In this document: positions 8,557-17,235 of the stretch, piece after piece | Position numbering within the stretch: position 1 is the first letter of the stretch | Layout: every line of letters starts with the position of its first letter | NCBI RefSeq assembly: GCF_024362385.1 | Contig: NZ_CP101466.1 | Coordinates: 4,216,001-4,280,000 of the forward strand | Reading direction: 5' to 3' | Source: Arthrobacter sp. DNA4 | Lineage (GTDB): Bacteria; Actinomycetota; Actinomycetes; Actinomycetales; Micrococcaceae | DNA: 64,000 nucleotides | The notes under the pieces: model-generated | What the model was told of the DNA's origin: nothing | Database searches by the model: none | Seen by the model: only the letters and a program-made list of their open reading frames with translations | Made by a program: the position numbers and the translations under genes

Positions 8557-11435
8557 CCTTCCGGCCCGCGCCGTTGCGCGCAGCGGCGGTTCTCGCTGCT
8601 GTGTTCATCGCGGCGCGGGTCGCCTACCGGGCCCTTTTCAACGGGGCCGCCACCGGTACCCCGGTCCTGCTGGACCTTCCGCCGCTGAGGCTCCCCGCCC
8701 CGTACGCCCACGTGGTGTTCCTGGGTCCGATCACGGCCCCGGGGCTTTGGGCGGCGGTGCTGTCAGCGCTGCCCATCGCCGCAACGATCCTCGGCTTCGG
8801 CCTGCTCAACGCCTGGGTGGATGTGTCCCGTGGCTTCGTCCGCCTGGCCCGCGGCGGCCCCCTGCAGGGCGTGGCCCGCATGCTGGTGGTGGCTTGGGCG
8901 GCCCTCCCGGCGCTGGCCGACGCCGTGGCCTCGGTGCGCCTAGCCTTCCGGCTCCGCGGCGAACGCTTCGGCCCCCGCGCCCTCGTGCCCGTCCTCGAAC
9001 GCACCCTTGAGCATGCCGGCCGCATTGCCGCGGCCCTAGAGCTGCGCGGCTTCGGCAGCCGGGCATCCCGCCAAGGACATCACGACGACGGCGGCCCGCT
9101 TCTGGTGCGCGACGCACAGTTCCGCATCGCTGACACGCGCATGAGGGTTGACTCCTTTGCACCGCCGGCTGGGTCCGTCGCGGTGATCACCGGGCCCACA
9201 GGCTCCGGCAAGTCCACCATTCTGCGCGGCCTCGCGGGCCTCCTTTCGCACGTGGACGGTGGCGCGCTGTCCGGCACGGTGCAGATAGCCGGGACGGACC
9301 GCGCCAGCGCTCCCCCGCGTGATACCGCGGGGTTGATGGGCGTCGTCCTGCAGAATCCGCGCGCCGCGTTTGCCACCACACGCGTCCGGGACGACATTGC
9401 CCTGGCCCTCGAACTCCGTGGCGTGCCCTCCGCCGCCGCGAAGGCCCGGGTACGGGAGGTGGCGCACCGGATCGGGGTCTCCGCGCTGCTGGACCGGGAC
9501 GTCAGCACCCTCTCGGCCGGTGAGGCAACGCTCGTGGCCATCGCCGCCGCCGTCGTGGACCAGCCCCGGCTGCTGCTGGTGGACGAGCCCCTGGCCGACC
9601 TCGACGGCACGGCACGCAGCCGCGTCATCGCCGTCCTCGACGACCTGGCCCGCGAACACGGTGTATGCGTCATCGTGGCCGAACACCGGGCGGCGGCGCT
9701 GGTTCCGGTGGCTGACTCCTGGTGGACCATCGAGGGCGGCGTACTTGTCCCGGGCACCGCAGCCTCCCCCTCGGCTCCGGCCGTTGTCTTGCCGGCGGCC
9801 GGTCCGGATCACGGCCATGCCCCCGTGTTGACGGCGACCCACCTCGAGGTACACCGGAAAGGCGCGACGCTGGTCCGCGACGCCTCGCTCGCCCTGCACC
9901 GCGGCGAGATCGTGGCGCTGGTTGGGCCCAACGGGGCCGGGAAGTCGTCCCTCCTGGTGGCGCTGGCCCTGGGTGAGGGTACGGGGACAACGTCCGACGG
10001 GGGCCGGGTCGCCCTGGTGCCGGACGCGTCGGACGACCTCTTCACCAGGGACACGGTCACGGGCGAGCTGCGGTCGGCGGAGCGGCGGCTGGCGCGCCGG
10101 AAGAACGGCACGGCGGTTGCTGCCGGGACCGCGACGGCCCGCCTTACCCGGCTGCGGGGAGGCGTCCATATTCCCATCGGGAACGGGCATCCGCGGGACC
10201 TCTCCGCCGGCGAGCGCAGGATCCTGGCCATCGCCCTGCAGACCATGGATGACCCGGATGTACTGCTCATCGACGAACCCACGCGCGGGCTCGATCCTGC
10301 CGCACGGACTGCTGTGGCGGCGGCCCTGCGTACCGCTGCCGAGGACGGTGCCGCGGTCCTGATCGCCACGCACGACCTCGACTTCGCCCACGGCCTGGGC
10401 GCCCGGATCCTCCCGATGCGCGATGGGGTGGCACCATCCCTGGAAACTGTCGCTGAACCTGAACCGTATGTCCCTGCACCGCGCGTCCAAACATCCGTGC
10501 CCGCTCTTACCGGCGCGCAGGCGGTTGCGTCCACCGCTGAACCGGCAGACGTACCGGGCGCCAGGAGGCCCCACCAGGTCCGGATGCCGCGGGGCGCCGA
10601 GCTTGCTGTCCTGGCTCTCGCCAATCTGGCTGCCTTGGCGGCGTTCTGCTGGCCGCTGCTGGCCGCGGCACTCCCCCAGGACGCTGCCGCCTCCACCCCC
10701 TACATTGCCCTGGCCATCGCACCCGTGGCAGCCGTCGCCGTCGTGCTTTCCCTGGACGGATCCGTCCGCTCCGCACACACGGTGGCGCTGCTCGGGGTGC
10801 TCACTGCCGTCGGTTCCGCCGTGCGGGTGGCGAGCACCGGCGTCGGCGGCGTGGAAGCGGTGTTTATCCTGCTGATCCTGGCGGGCCGGGCGTTCGGCGC
10901 CCGGTTCGGGCTGCTGCTCGGGGCCGCCACGATTGCCGTCTCCAGCGCACTGTGGGGCGGGATCGGGCCGTGGACGCCGTTCCAGGTCTTCGCCTGCGCG
11001 TGGGTGGGCGCCGGGGCCGGCCTGCTCCCCCGCCGGGTGCGCGGCAGGGCCGAACTGTGGATGCTGGCGGCCTACGGGGTGGTGTCGTCGTACGTGTTCG
11101 GGCTGCTGCTGAACCTGTGGTTCTGGCCGTTCGCGGTGGGCGGCGGCACCGGTATCTCCTACGTTCCGGGCGCGCCGCTGGGCACCAACCTCAGCAGCTT
11201 CCTGCTGTATTCGCTGTTGACGTCGACGGCTGGCTGGGACACCCTGCGCGCCGTCACCACGGTGATCGGCATCGCCGTGGTGGGCCGTGCGGTGCTCGCG
11301 TCGCTGCGGCGGGTGAAGCCGGTGTCCGGGGTTACGGGCCCCGGCGGACAGGGCTCACAGGCGGCCGACGACCAGGGCGGCTCCGCTCACACCCCAGCCG
11401 CGCACTCCAAGAAGCGGCGCCAGCTCACACCTTGA
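8553..11435 (+). CDS. Four-in-one ECF transporter: EcfT + two ATPases + S component in one chain
   Basis: Protein of 960 residues that appears to contain every ECF part. Residues 1-175 are hydrophobic helices ending in LELRGFGSR, like EcfT. About 190-405 is a first ATPase with GPTGSGKST (about 214-222), LSAGE (about 320) and LLLVDEP. About 420-640 is a second ATPase with GPNGAGKSS (about 458), LSAGERRILAIAL and VLLIDEPTRGLDP. From about 680 come six or so helices like an S component, with the GRAFGARFGLLLGA segment. ECF systems import vitamins and trace metals using ATP. It follows a lipoprotein by ATGA overlap and meets metH tail to tail with an 11-base overlap. Cobalamin is a plausible substrate, though unproven. 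Confidence 0.85.
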   Translation: MTFRPAPLRAAAVLAAVFIAARVAYRALFNGAATGTPVLLDLPPLRLPAPYAHVVFLGPITAPGLWAAVLSALPIAATILGFGLLNAWVDVSRGFVRLARGGPLQGVARMLVVAWAALPALADAVASVRLAFRLRGERFGPRALVPVLERTLEHAGRIAAALELRGFGSRASRQGHHDDGGPLLVRDAQFRIADTRMRVDSFAPPAGSVAVITGPTGSGKSTILRGLAGLLSHVDGGALSGTVQIAGTDRASAPPRDTAGLMGVVLQNPRAAFATTRVRDDIALALELRGVPSAAAKARVREVAHRIGVSALLDRDVSTLSAGEATLVAIAAAVVDQPRLLLVDEPLADLDGTARSRVIAVLDDLAREHGVCVIVAEHRAAALVPVADSWWTIEGGVLVPGTAASPSAPAVVLPAAGPDHGHAPVLTATHLEVHRKGATLVRDASLALHRGEIVALVGPNGAGKSSLLVALALGEGTGTTSDGGRVALVPDASDDLFTRDTVTGELRSAERRLARRKNGTAVAAGTATARLTRLRGGVHIPIGNGHPRDLSAGERRILAIALQTMDDPDVLLIDEPTRGLDPAARTAVAAALRTAAEDGAAVLIATHDLDFAHGLGARILPMRDGVAPSLETVAEPEPYVPAPRVQTSVPALTGAQAVASTAEPADVPGARRPHQVRMPRGAELAVLALANLAALAAFCWPLLAAALPQDAAASTPYIALAIAPVAAVAVVLSLDGSVRSAHTVALLGVLTAVGSAVRVASTGVGGVEAVFILLILAGRAFGARFGLLLGAATIAVSSALWGGIGPWTPFQVFACAWVGAGAGLLPRRVRGRAELWMLAAYGVVSSYVFGLLLNLWFWPFAVGGGTGISYVPGAPLGTNLSSFLLYSLLTSTAGWDTLRAVTTVIGIAVVGRAVLASLRRVKPVSGVTGPGGQGSQAADDQGGSAHTPAAHSKKRRQLTP

Positions 11436-14400
11436 AGTACTTGGCCTCCGGGTGGTGGAAAACGAACGCGTCGGTGGACTGCTCGGGGTGCAGCATGAGC
11501 TCGTCGCTCAGGATGACGCCCATGCGCTCGGGCTTCAGCAGCTCGGTGACCTTGCGGCGGTCCTCCATGTCCGGGCAGGCCGGGTAGCCCAGCGAGAACC
11601 GGGCGCCGCGGTAGTCCAGCTTGAAGTACCCCGCCGTCTCCTTCGGCTCCTCGGCGCCGAATCCGAGCTCCTTCCGGATGCGGGCGTGCCAGAACTCGGC
11701 CAGCGCCTCGGTGAGCTGCATGACCAGGCCGTTGAGCTCGTAGTAGTCGCGGTACTGGTTGGCCGCGAACATCTTGGACGTGAACTCTTCGATCTTGGAG
11801 CCGGCAGTGACCAGCTGCACGGGCAGCACGTCGATCTGGCCAGACTCGCGGGACTTCACGAAGTCTGCCAGGCACAGGTGCCGGTCGCGGCGCTGGCGCG
11901 GGAAGTCGAACCGCAGGCGGTCGGTGCCGATGGGTCCGCCTGAACCACCGTCCGGGGCGAGCAGGCCTGCCTGGCCTAAGACGCCGTCGGGATCCTCGCC
12001 GTGGTGCAGGACCACCACCTGTTCGCCCTCGGAGACCACGGGGAAGTAGCCGTAGGCCACGGAGGCGTCCAGCATGCCTTCACCGAGGATGCGGTCCAGC
12101 CAGTAGCGCAGGCGCGGGCGGCCTTCGCGTTCCACGAGTTCCTCGTAGGAGGCGCCGTCCTCGCCGCGGCCGGGCTTGAGGCCCCACTGGCCCATGAAGG
12201 TGGCGCGCTCATCGAGGAACGCGGAGTAGTCGTGGAGCGAGACGCCGCGGACGATGCGGGTACCCCAGAACGGCGGCACGGGCACGGGGTTGTCGCTGGC
12301 GACGTCGGAGCGGCCGGGCATGGCTTCGGGCTCGGTGATGGTGAACTTCGCCCCGCCCTTGTGGATGCGCTTCTTCAACGGCGGCAGGCCGACGTCGTCC
12401 GGTGATTCGCCTCGGGCCACGCGCACCAGGGGTTCCATGAGGGAGAGGCCCTCGAAGGCGTCCTTGGCGTAGCGGACCACGCCGTCGAACTGCTCGGCCA
12501 GGTCCTGCTCCACGTAGGCGCGGGTGAGGGCGGCGCCGCCCAGGATGACCGGCCACTTCTTGGCGAGACCGCGGGACTGCAGCTCCGCGAGGTTCTCCTT
12601 CATCACCACGGTTGACTTCACCAGCAGCCCGGACATGCCGATAACGTCGGCGTTATGCTCCTCGGCGGCGGCGATGATCTCGGCGATGCCCTGCTTGATG
12701 CCGATGTTGATGACCTTGTAGCCGTTGTTGGTGAGGATGATGTCCACCAGGTTCTTGCCGATGTCGTGCACGTCGCCGCGCACGGTGGCGATCACCATGG
12801 TGCCCTTGCCGGAGGAGTCCGACTTCTCCATGTGCGGTTCCAGCAGTGCCACGGCGTTCTTCATGACTTCGGCAGACTGCAGCACGAACGGCAGCTGCAT
12901 TTCGCCGGCGCCGAAGCGTTCGCCCACCACCTTCATGCCCTCGAGCAGGTGGTCGTTGATGATGCCGAGCGGGGTCATGCCTTCGCTGCGGGCCAGGTCC
13001 AGGTCCTCCTCGAGGCCCTTGCCTTCGCCGTCGATGATGCGGCGTTCCAGGCGGGCGCCCGTGGGCAGCGCGGCGAGTTCGGCGGCGCGCTGGTCCTTGA
13101 GCGCTGCGGTGTCGACGCCGGCGAACATGTCGAGCATGCGGGCCAGAGGGTCGTAGGTGGTGTTGCCGTCGGCGTCGTATTCGCGGCGGTCCCAGACCAG
13201 GTCCAGGGCCACCTTGCGCTGCTCCTCCGGGAGGGAGGCGAGCGGGACGATCTTGGCGGCGTCGATGATGCCGCTGGTCAGGCCGGCCTGGACGGCTTCG
13301 TGCAGGAACACGGAGTTCAGGACGATGCGCGCGGCCGGGTTCAGGCCGAAGGAGACGTTGGAGACGCCGAGGGTGGTGTTGATGCCCGGGTACTTCGTGG
13401 TGATCTGGCGGATGGCTTCGATGGTTTCGATGCCGTCGCGGCGGGTTTCCTCCTGGCCGGTGGCGACGGGGAAGGTGAGGCAGTCGACGATGATGTCCTC
13501 GACGCGCATGCCCCATTCGCCCACCAGGGAGTCGACGAGGCGGGAGGCGATGGCCACCTTGCCCTCGGTAGTGCGGGCCTGGCCTTCCTCGTTGATGGTC
13601 AGGGCGATGACGGCGGTGCCGTGTTCCTTGACCAGCGGCATGATGCGGGCGAAGCGGCTATTGGGGCCGTCGCCGTCCTCGTAGTTGACCGAGTTGACCA
13701 CGGGGCGGCCGCCGATGAGTTCCAGGCCGGCCTTGAGGACGGGAGGTTCGGTGGAGTCGATGACGAGCGGGAGGGTGGAGGCGGACGCGAACCGGGAGAC
13801 GATCTCCTTCACGTCCGCCACGCCGTCGCGGCCCACGTAGTCCACGCAGACGTCCAGCAGGTGGGCGCCGACGCGGATCTGTTCGCGGGCGATGTCCACG
13901 CAGTCGTCCCAGCGTTCATCGAGCATGGCCTGGCGGAAGGCCTTGGAGCCGTTGGCGTTGGTGCGCTCACCGATGGCCAGGTAGGCAGACTCCTGGTGGA
14001 AGTTCACGTGCTGGTAAAGGGAGGCGACGCCGGCCTCACGTTCCGTGGGGATTCTCGCCGGCGCGTTGTTTGGCTTTGTCTCCACGGCTTTGGTGCGGAA
14101 TGGCGCAAGACGTTCGACGACGGCGGCCATGTGTTCCGGCGTCGTACCGCAGCAGCCGCCCACCAGGCCCAGGCCGAATTCACGCACGAACTGTTCGTGC
14201 GCGGTGGCGAGCTCGGCGGGTGAGAGCGGGTAGTGCGCGCCGTTGGCGCCGAGGACGGGCAGGCCGGCGTTGGGCATGCAGGCGATGGCGACGGAGGACT
14301 GCTTGGAGAGGTGGCGGAGGTGTTCGCTCATCTCGTCCGGGCCAGTGGCGCAGTTCAGGCCGATGGCGTCGACGCCGAGCGGTTCAAGGGCGGTGAGCGC

Positions 14401-15069
14401 GGCACCGATTTCGGAGCCCATGAGCATGGTTCCGGTGGTCTCGACCGTCACCTCGACGAAGATGGGGAGGCGGACGCCCTTGGCGACGATGGCCTGCTTG
14501 CAGCCGTTGACGGCGGCCTTGGTCTGCAGGAGGTCCTGGCTGGTTTCGATGAGGAACGCGTCCGCGCCGCCGTCGATGAGGCCCTCGGCCTGCAGCGCGA
14601 AGGTTTGCTTGAGGTGGTCGTAGCTGGTGTGGCCGAGGCTGGGAAGCTTGGTGCCGGGGCCCATGGAGCCGAGGACCCAGCGCATGCGGCCGTCTGTTTC
14701 TTCCGCAGCTTCGGCGCGTTCGCGGGCGATTTTGGCGCCCTTGAGGGCGAGTTCCTCGATGCGGTCGTCGATGCCGTAGTCGGAGAGGTTGGACCAGTTG
14801 GCGCCGAAGGTGTTGGTTTCCACGGCGTCGATGCCGGTGGCGAAGTAGGCGTCGTGGATGTCCGCGATGACGTCCGGGCGCGTGTCGTTGAGGATCTCGT
14901 TGCAGCCCTCGAGGTTTTGGAAGTCCGCGTCCAGCTGCAGGTCGCGCCCCTGCAGCATGGTGCCCATGGCGCCGTCGGCGATGACCACCCGGTGGTTCAC
15001 AGCGTCCAGGAGTTCCTGGGAACGGGCGGGACGGGGGACGGACTCGATGTCCAGTGCGAAACGAGGCAT
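11425..15069 (-). CDS. metH: Cobalamin-dependent methionine synthase
   Basis: Protein of 1214 residues, close to the usual 1,200-1,230. Order of domains: homocysteine-binding domain (GAMGTMLQ; zinc ligands in GLNCATGP and VGGCCGTTPEH, to about 330), pterin-binding barrel (about 350-620), helical cap, B12 domain with the lower-ligand motif DVHDIGKNL, and the reactivation domain with RGARFSLGYPACPDMEDR near the end. It transfers a methyl group from methyl-tetrahydrofolate through cobalamin to homocysteine. The 3' end overlaps the convergent ECF gene by 11 bases. The -10 at 15076-15081 lies six bases before the ATG, with no ribosome-binding site, so the mRNA is probably leaderless and there is little room for a B12 riboswitch. 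Confidence 0.95.
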   Translation of the reverse strand: MPRFALDIESVPRPARSQELLDAVNHRVVIADGAMGTMLQGRDLQLDADFQNLEGCNEILNDTRPDVIADIHDAYFATGIDAVETNTFGANWSNLSDYGIDDRIEELALKGAKIARERAEAAEETDGRMRWVLGSMGPGTKLPSLGHTSYDHLKQTFALQAEGLIDGGADAFLIETSQDLLQTKAAVNGCKQAIVAKGVRLPIFVEVTVETTGTMLMGSEIGAALTALEPLGVDAIGLNCATGPDEMSEHLRHLSKQSSVAIACMPNAGLPVLGANGAHYPLSPAELATAHEQFVREFGLGLVGGCCGTTPEHMAAVVERLAPFRTKAVETKPNNAPARIPTEREAGVASLYQHVNFHQESAYLAIGERTNANGSKAFRQAMLDERWDDCVDIAREQIRVGAHLLDVCVDYVGRDGVADVKEIVSRFASASTLPLVIDSTEPPVLKAGLELIGGRPVVNSVNYEDGDGPNSRFARIMPLVKEHGTAVIALTINEEGQARTTEGKVAIASRLVDSLVGEWGMRVEDIIVDCLTFPVATGQEETRRDGIETIEAIRQITTKYPGINTTLGVSNVSFGLNPAARIVLNSVFLHEAVQAGLTSGIIDAAKIVPLASLPEEQRKVALDLVWDRREYDADGNTTYDPLARMLDMFAGVDTAALKDQRAAELAALPTGARLERRIIDGEGKGLEEDLDLARSEGMTPLGIINDHLLEGMKVVGERFGAGEMQLPFVLQSAEVMKNAVALLEPHMEKSDSSGKGTMVIATVRGDVHDIGKNLVDIILTNNGYKVINIGIKQGIAEIIAAAEEHNADVIGMSGLLVKSTVVMKENLAELQSRGLAKKWPVILGGAALTRAYVEQDLAEQFDGVVRYAKDAFEGLSLMEPLVRVARGESPDDVGLPPLKKRIHKGGAKFTITEPEAMPGRSDVASDNPVPVPPFWGTRIVRGVSLHDYSAFLDERATFMGQWGLKPGRGEDGASYEELVEREGRPRLRYWLDRILGEGMLDASVAYGYFPVVSEGEQVVVLHHGEDPDGVLGQAGLLAPDGGSGGPIGTDRLRFDFPRQRRDRHLCLADFVKSRESGQIDVLPVQLVTAGSKIEEFTSKMFAANQYRDYYELNGLVMQLTEALAEFWHARIRKELGFGAEEPKETAGYFKLDYRGARFSLGYPACPDMEDRRKVTELLKPERMGVILSDELMLHPEQSTDAFVFHHPEAKYFKV

Positions 15070-15075
15070 TTAAAC

Positions 15076-15081
15076 AGGTTA
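15076..15081 (-). promoter_or_regulatory. Apparent -10 box (TAACCT, minus strand) of metH
   Basis: On the minus strand TAACCT lies six bases upstream of the metH ATG. This predicts transcription start at or next to the start codon and a leaderless metH mRNA. Confidence 0.45.
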
Positions 15082-15377
15082 CGGTCGGGGGCGCCTGCGT
15101 TGCGCTGTGTGTCCGGATGCTACGGCGAGGGTGGGGGCGCCGCAGATTCCGCGTCCTCAATTCAAAAACCCTCTCTCACCAAGTTTTGACCACGTTCGCT
15201 CCAGTAGTTTTCGCAGTCGACTTCTGACCCAACGATGCAAGGAAAATCGGGCCTTTTGGCAGGGTTCCTCGCTTGGCCGTCGGCGCTGGCAAAAGGGTCG
15301 TTTTTGATCATCACCATTTCCCCAGGCGCTGCGTCGCCAGGAAAAAGCTGAGCCAGCGGCTGCACTAGTATCGCGAT
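15082..15377. other. Intergenic region between metH and the accessory island
   Basis: About 300 bases without a supported gene. It holds the divergent promoters and the 13-base motif GGCAAAAGGGTCG (15288-15300), which occurs again at 17931-17943 upstream of the diadenylate-cyclase-like gene. A -10-like TAGTAT (15366-15371) precedes the next start by six bases. Confidence 0.5.
15288..15300 (+). repeat. 13-bp direct repeat GGCAAAAGGGTCG, copy 1
   Basis: Identical to 17931-17943; both are followed by sequence ending TGATC nine bases later. Both copies precede plus-strand island genes, at about 78 and 117 bases from the start codons. Confidence 0.6.
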
Positions 15378-15710
15378 ATGGCTACTAAGACAATGTGGAA
15401 GTCCGACGGTGATGTGTGGGTCTTCGAGGAGGGCGAGCTCGCGAAGGTAACGCTGCGAGGCGAGAACCGCCAGAAAACTGCTGATTTCCGAGTCCTCAGG
15501 GTGATCAACGGGGCGCTGGTAGAGACCGACCTGAAGGGTCTTTCGAGGTACGGCTGGAAGGGACCCTTCGTGAGTTGGTCGGGAACTTACGAGCTTGAGG
15601 TAGAGGTCGAGGTCGAGGAAAGCGAGAGCGACGGAGACACGGCCAGCTCCGGCGAAGGCGAGGAAACATCAGCAGACGGTCCGGCGGAGCCTCATTCAGG
15701 CGCCAAATAA
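15378..15710 (+). CDS. Small hypothetical protein with acidic tail
   Basis: Protein of 110 residues that I do not recognise. Residues 1-75 look like a small beta-rich domain (MWKSDGDVWVFEEGELAKV, then YGWKGPFVSWSGTYELEVEV). The rest is a low-complexity acidic tail rich in Glu, Ser and Asp. There is no signal peptide, so it should be cytoplasmic. It is the first gene of the island and precedes the DUF4062-like gene on the same strand with a 187-base gap. TAGTAT at 15366-15371 suggests a leaderless mRNA. Confidence 0.6.
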   Translation: MATKTMWKSDGDVWVFEEGELAKVTLRGENRQKTADFRVLRVINGALVETDLKGLSRYGWKGPFVSWSGTYELEVEVEVEESESDGDTASSGEGEETSADGPAEPHSGAK

Positions 15711-15881
15711 CGCCGCGAAAAGGCGGCCATTTATCGCCGAAAGTTACAATTTTCGGAGGCATGCCGAGGTTTGGGTCAGGAACGGTCGTTATTGACGGCA
15801 TTACCGAACGCTCCGGCCGCCTGCAGGTTGAACCGCTTTCGCCACTCCCACGGGGCAATGCGCGGAGAGAGTTTTTCTGCG

Positions 15882-15887
15882 TATAAC
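15882..15887 (+). promoter_or_regulatory. Apparent -10 box (TATAAC) of the DUF4062-like gene
   Basis: TATAAC at 15882-15887 lies ten bases before the ATG at 15898. There is no Shine-Dalgarno, so any leader would be only a few bases long. Confidence 0.45.
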
Positions 15888-15897
15888 ATTCAGTCAC

Positions 15898-16731
15898 ATG
15901 GCCTACAACGCACACGTCCTCAAAGTCCTTATTGCCTCTCCGACTGATACCGGAGAAGCCCGAGATGCGGTCGAAGAGGTGCTCCACAAGTGGAATAGTC
16001 GACGGTCTGAGCGGGAACGTGTCATGATTCTTCCCCGTAGATGGGAGAACGATTCGGTGCCCAAGACGGGCGGCGACGGCCAACAGATGATCAACGATCA
16101 GCTTGTTGATTCCTGCGATATTGTGATCGGAATCTTTAATTCGAAACTTGGCGGACCTACTCCGCGAGCAATATCAGGAACTGTCGAAGAAATAGAGGCT
16201 GTTGATAAAGCGGGTAAACCTGTGCATGTCTTCTTCAGCAATGAACTCGTCCCCCGCGGTGCAGAAGAAACTTCGATTGAGCTTAATAAATACCGTAAGC
16301 AATTCGAGAAAAAGGGACTTTATTTCGCCTACGACAACTTGCAAGACCTCACCAGGAAGGTCGATGAGGCGATTGAACACGATATAACGGCTCTGAACCT
16401 GTCCGTCGAGGCTGACAGCGCGCGACCGACACCCACTGGAGCCAAACCTCAGGCGAGTCACCAGGAGACTCGTTATGCCAAGAAGATTCGGGTCCAGAAC
16501 CTGGGCGATACCGCCGCAGAATCATTTACTCTGAAATTAACAGGGCAAGGTGGTAAGGCACCTATGGTCACTAACCCTCACATACTCCCTACTATCACTC
16601 CACTCGGAGAGTTCGTTTGGGACTTGAACTGGTCTAGTGCACAGACCGGAAACGTTCTTGCAGAAATGGAATGGGAAGAAGACGGCCAGCCGAAAGAATT
16701 GAAGCAGTCAATAGCACTTCCCTTCAACTAG
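15898..16731 (+). CDS. DUF4062-like (TIR-type fold) protein with C-terminal beta domain
   Basis: Protein of 277 residues. Residues 5-165 look like a DUF4062 domain: LKVLIASPTDTGEARDAVEE, a central strand with SCDIVIGIFNSKLG, then SGTVEEIEAVDKAGKPVHVFF. DUF4062 is related to TIR-like domains and is often found in conflict and NTPase-linked systems. Residues about 185-277 look like an immunoglobulin-like or CARDB-like beta domain (IRVQNLGDTAAESFTLKL). Codon use is visibly more A/T-rich than in flanking core genes. A strong terminator follows. I infer a defence or sensing role. No enzymatic residue is certain. Confidence 0.6.
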   Translation: MAYNAHVLKVLIASPTDTGEARDAVEEVLHKWNSRRSERERVMILPRRWENDSVPKTGGDGQQMINDQLVDSCDIVIGIFNSKLGGPTPRAISGTVEEIEAVDKAGKPVHVFFSNELVPRGAEETSIELNKYRKQFEKKGLYFAYDNLQDLTRKVDEAIEHDITALNLSVEADSARPTPTGAKPQASHQETRYAKKIRVQNLGDTAAESFTLKLTGQGGKAPMVTNPHILPTITPLGEFVWDLNWSSAQTGNVLAEMEWEEDGQPKELKQSIALPFN

Positions 16732-16787
16732 GTGACGGCACCGAGGCAAGACTGAACTGTTGCATCAGCATCAGTGTCCATGAAACC

Positions 16788-16822
16788 GAAAAGGGGCACA
16801 CTGTGCCGGCCTTTTCATTTTT
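16788..16822 (+). terminator. Intrinsic terminator after the DUF4062-like gene
   Basis: GAAAAGG (16788-16794) pairs with CCTTTTC (16810-16816), enclosing the nested palindrome GGCACACTGTGCC. A T-run follows at 16818-16822. Confidence 0.8.
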
Positions 16823-17034
16823 CCCTCTGCAAAGGAAATCTTTGGTTCAGCGGAGCTGAAGTGTTTGTGATGCTGCCGCGAGCTGGGTACCGCGTTGTTC
16901 ATGGTCGCGCGGCTGGATGGTGGCACCCTGGAACATCGCGGTGACTGGCGGTCCGTCGCGGGCGAGTGGTTTCGCCCTGGCGGCGGACCGCCCGACCTAC
17001 GGGAGGTTCCCGGTCCGCCGCTGGTGGTTTGTGC
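16823..17034. other. Region between the DUF4062-like terminator and the ParB-like tail
   Basis: About 210 bases without a supported gene. One minus-strand frame ending near 16856 gives possible protein text (VTAMFQGATIQPRDHEQRGT), which might be a plasmid-gene relic. Evidence is weak. Confidence 0.3.
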
Positions 17035-17066
17035 CTTGCCGGGCGGGTTGGTTACCGCCCGGCAAG
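17035..17066 (-). terminator. Hairpin just downstream of the ParB-like gene stop
   Basis: Perfect 12-bp arms CTTGCCGGGCGG (17035-17046) and CCGCCCGGCAAG (17055-17066). It starts six bases past the ParB-like stop codon in the direction of that gene, so it is probably the original terminator of the host gene. Confidence 0.65.
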
Positions 17067-17072
17067 GGTCTT

Positions 17073-17138
17073 CTACGCGGCTTCGGTGCTGGTTTCCTTG
17101 CCGCTGTCGATGATGATCTGCTCGGCCTCGGATGCGGT
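17073..17138 (-). pseudogene. ParB-like gene, fragment D (extreme C-terminus)
   Basis: Minus-strand frame reading TASEAEQIIIDSGKETSTEAA then TAG at 17073-17075. It continues the reading LVTWGY that ends fragment C at 22372, five kilobases away. The Tyr codon is present on both sides (TAT in C, TAC at 17139-17141), so the join is exact to the codon. The interruption is the transposon-like element I. Confidence 0.65.
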
Positions 17139-17143
17139 GTAGC

Positions 17144-17155
17144 TTCTCCGGACTA
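17144..17155 (+). repeat. Terminal inverted repeat, element I low end
   Basis: TTCTCCGGACTA reading inward. It matches the other end (TTGACCGGACTA) at 10 of 12 positions, and the shared family pattern TTNNCYGGACWA. Confidence 0.75.
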
Positions 17156-17235
17156 CTGGCGCTCATCAATTGATACTCAAGGGGCGGGGCAACAGCCTAA
17201 ATGTGCCTGATAGGTCACCCACAAGTTCGATGGGG

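Noticed and set aside
15070..15110. B12 riboswitch upstream of metH
   Set aside because: The apparent -10 box sits six bases from the start, leaving no leader, and no B12-box-like sequence was noticed.
12655..15189. Long plus-strand open frames across metH
   Set aside because: Shadows of metH; the minus-strand protein has all MetH domains.
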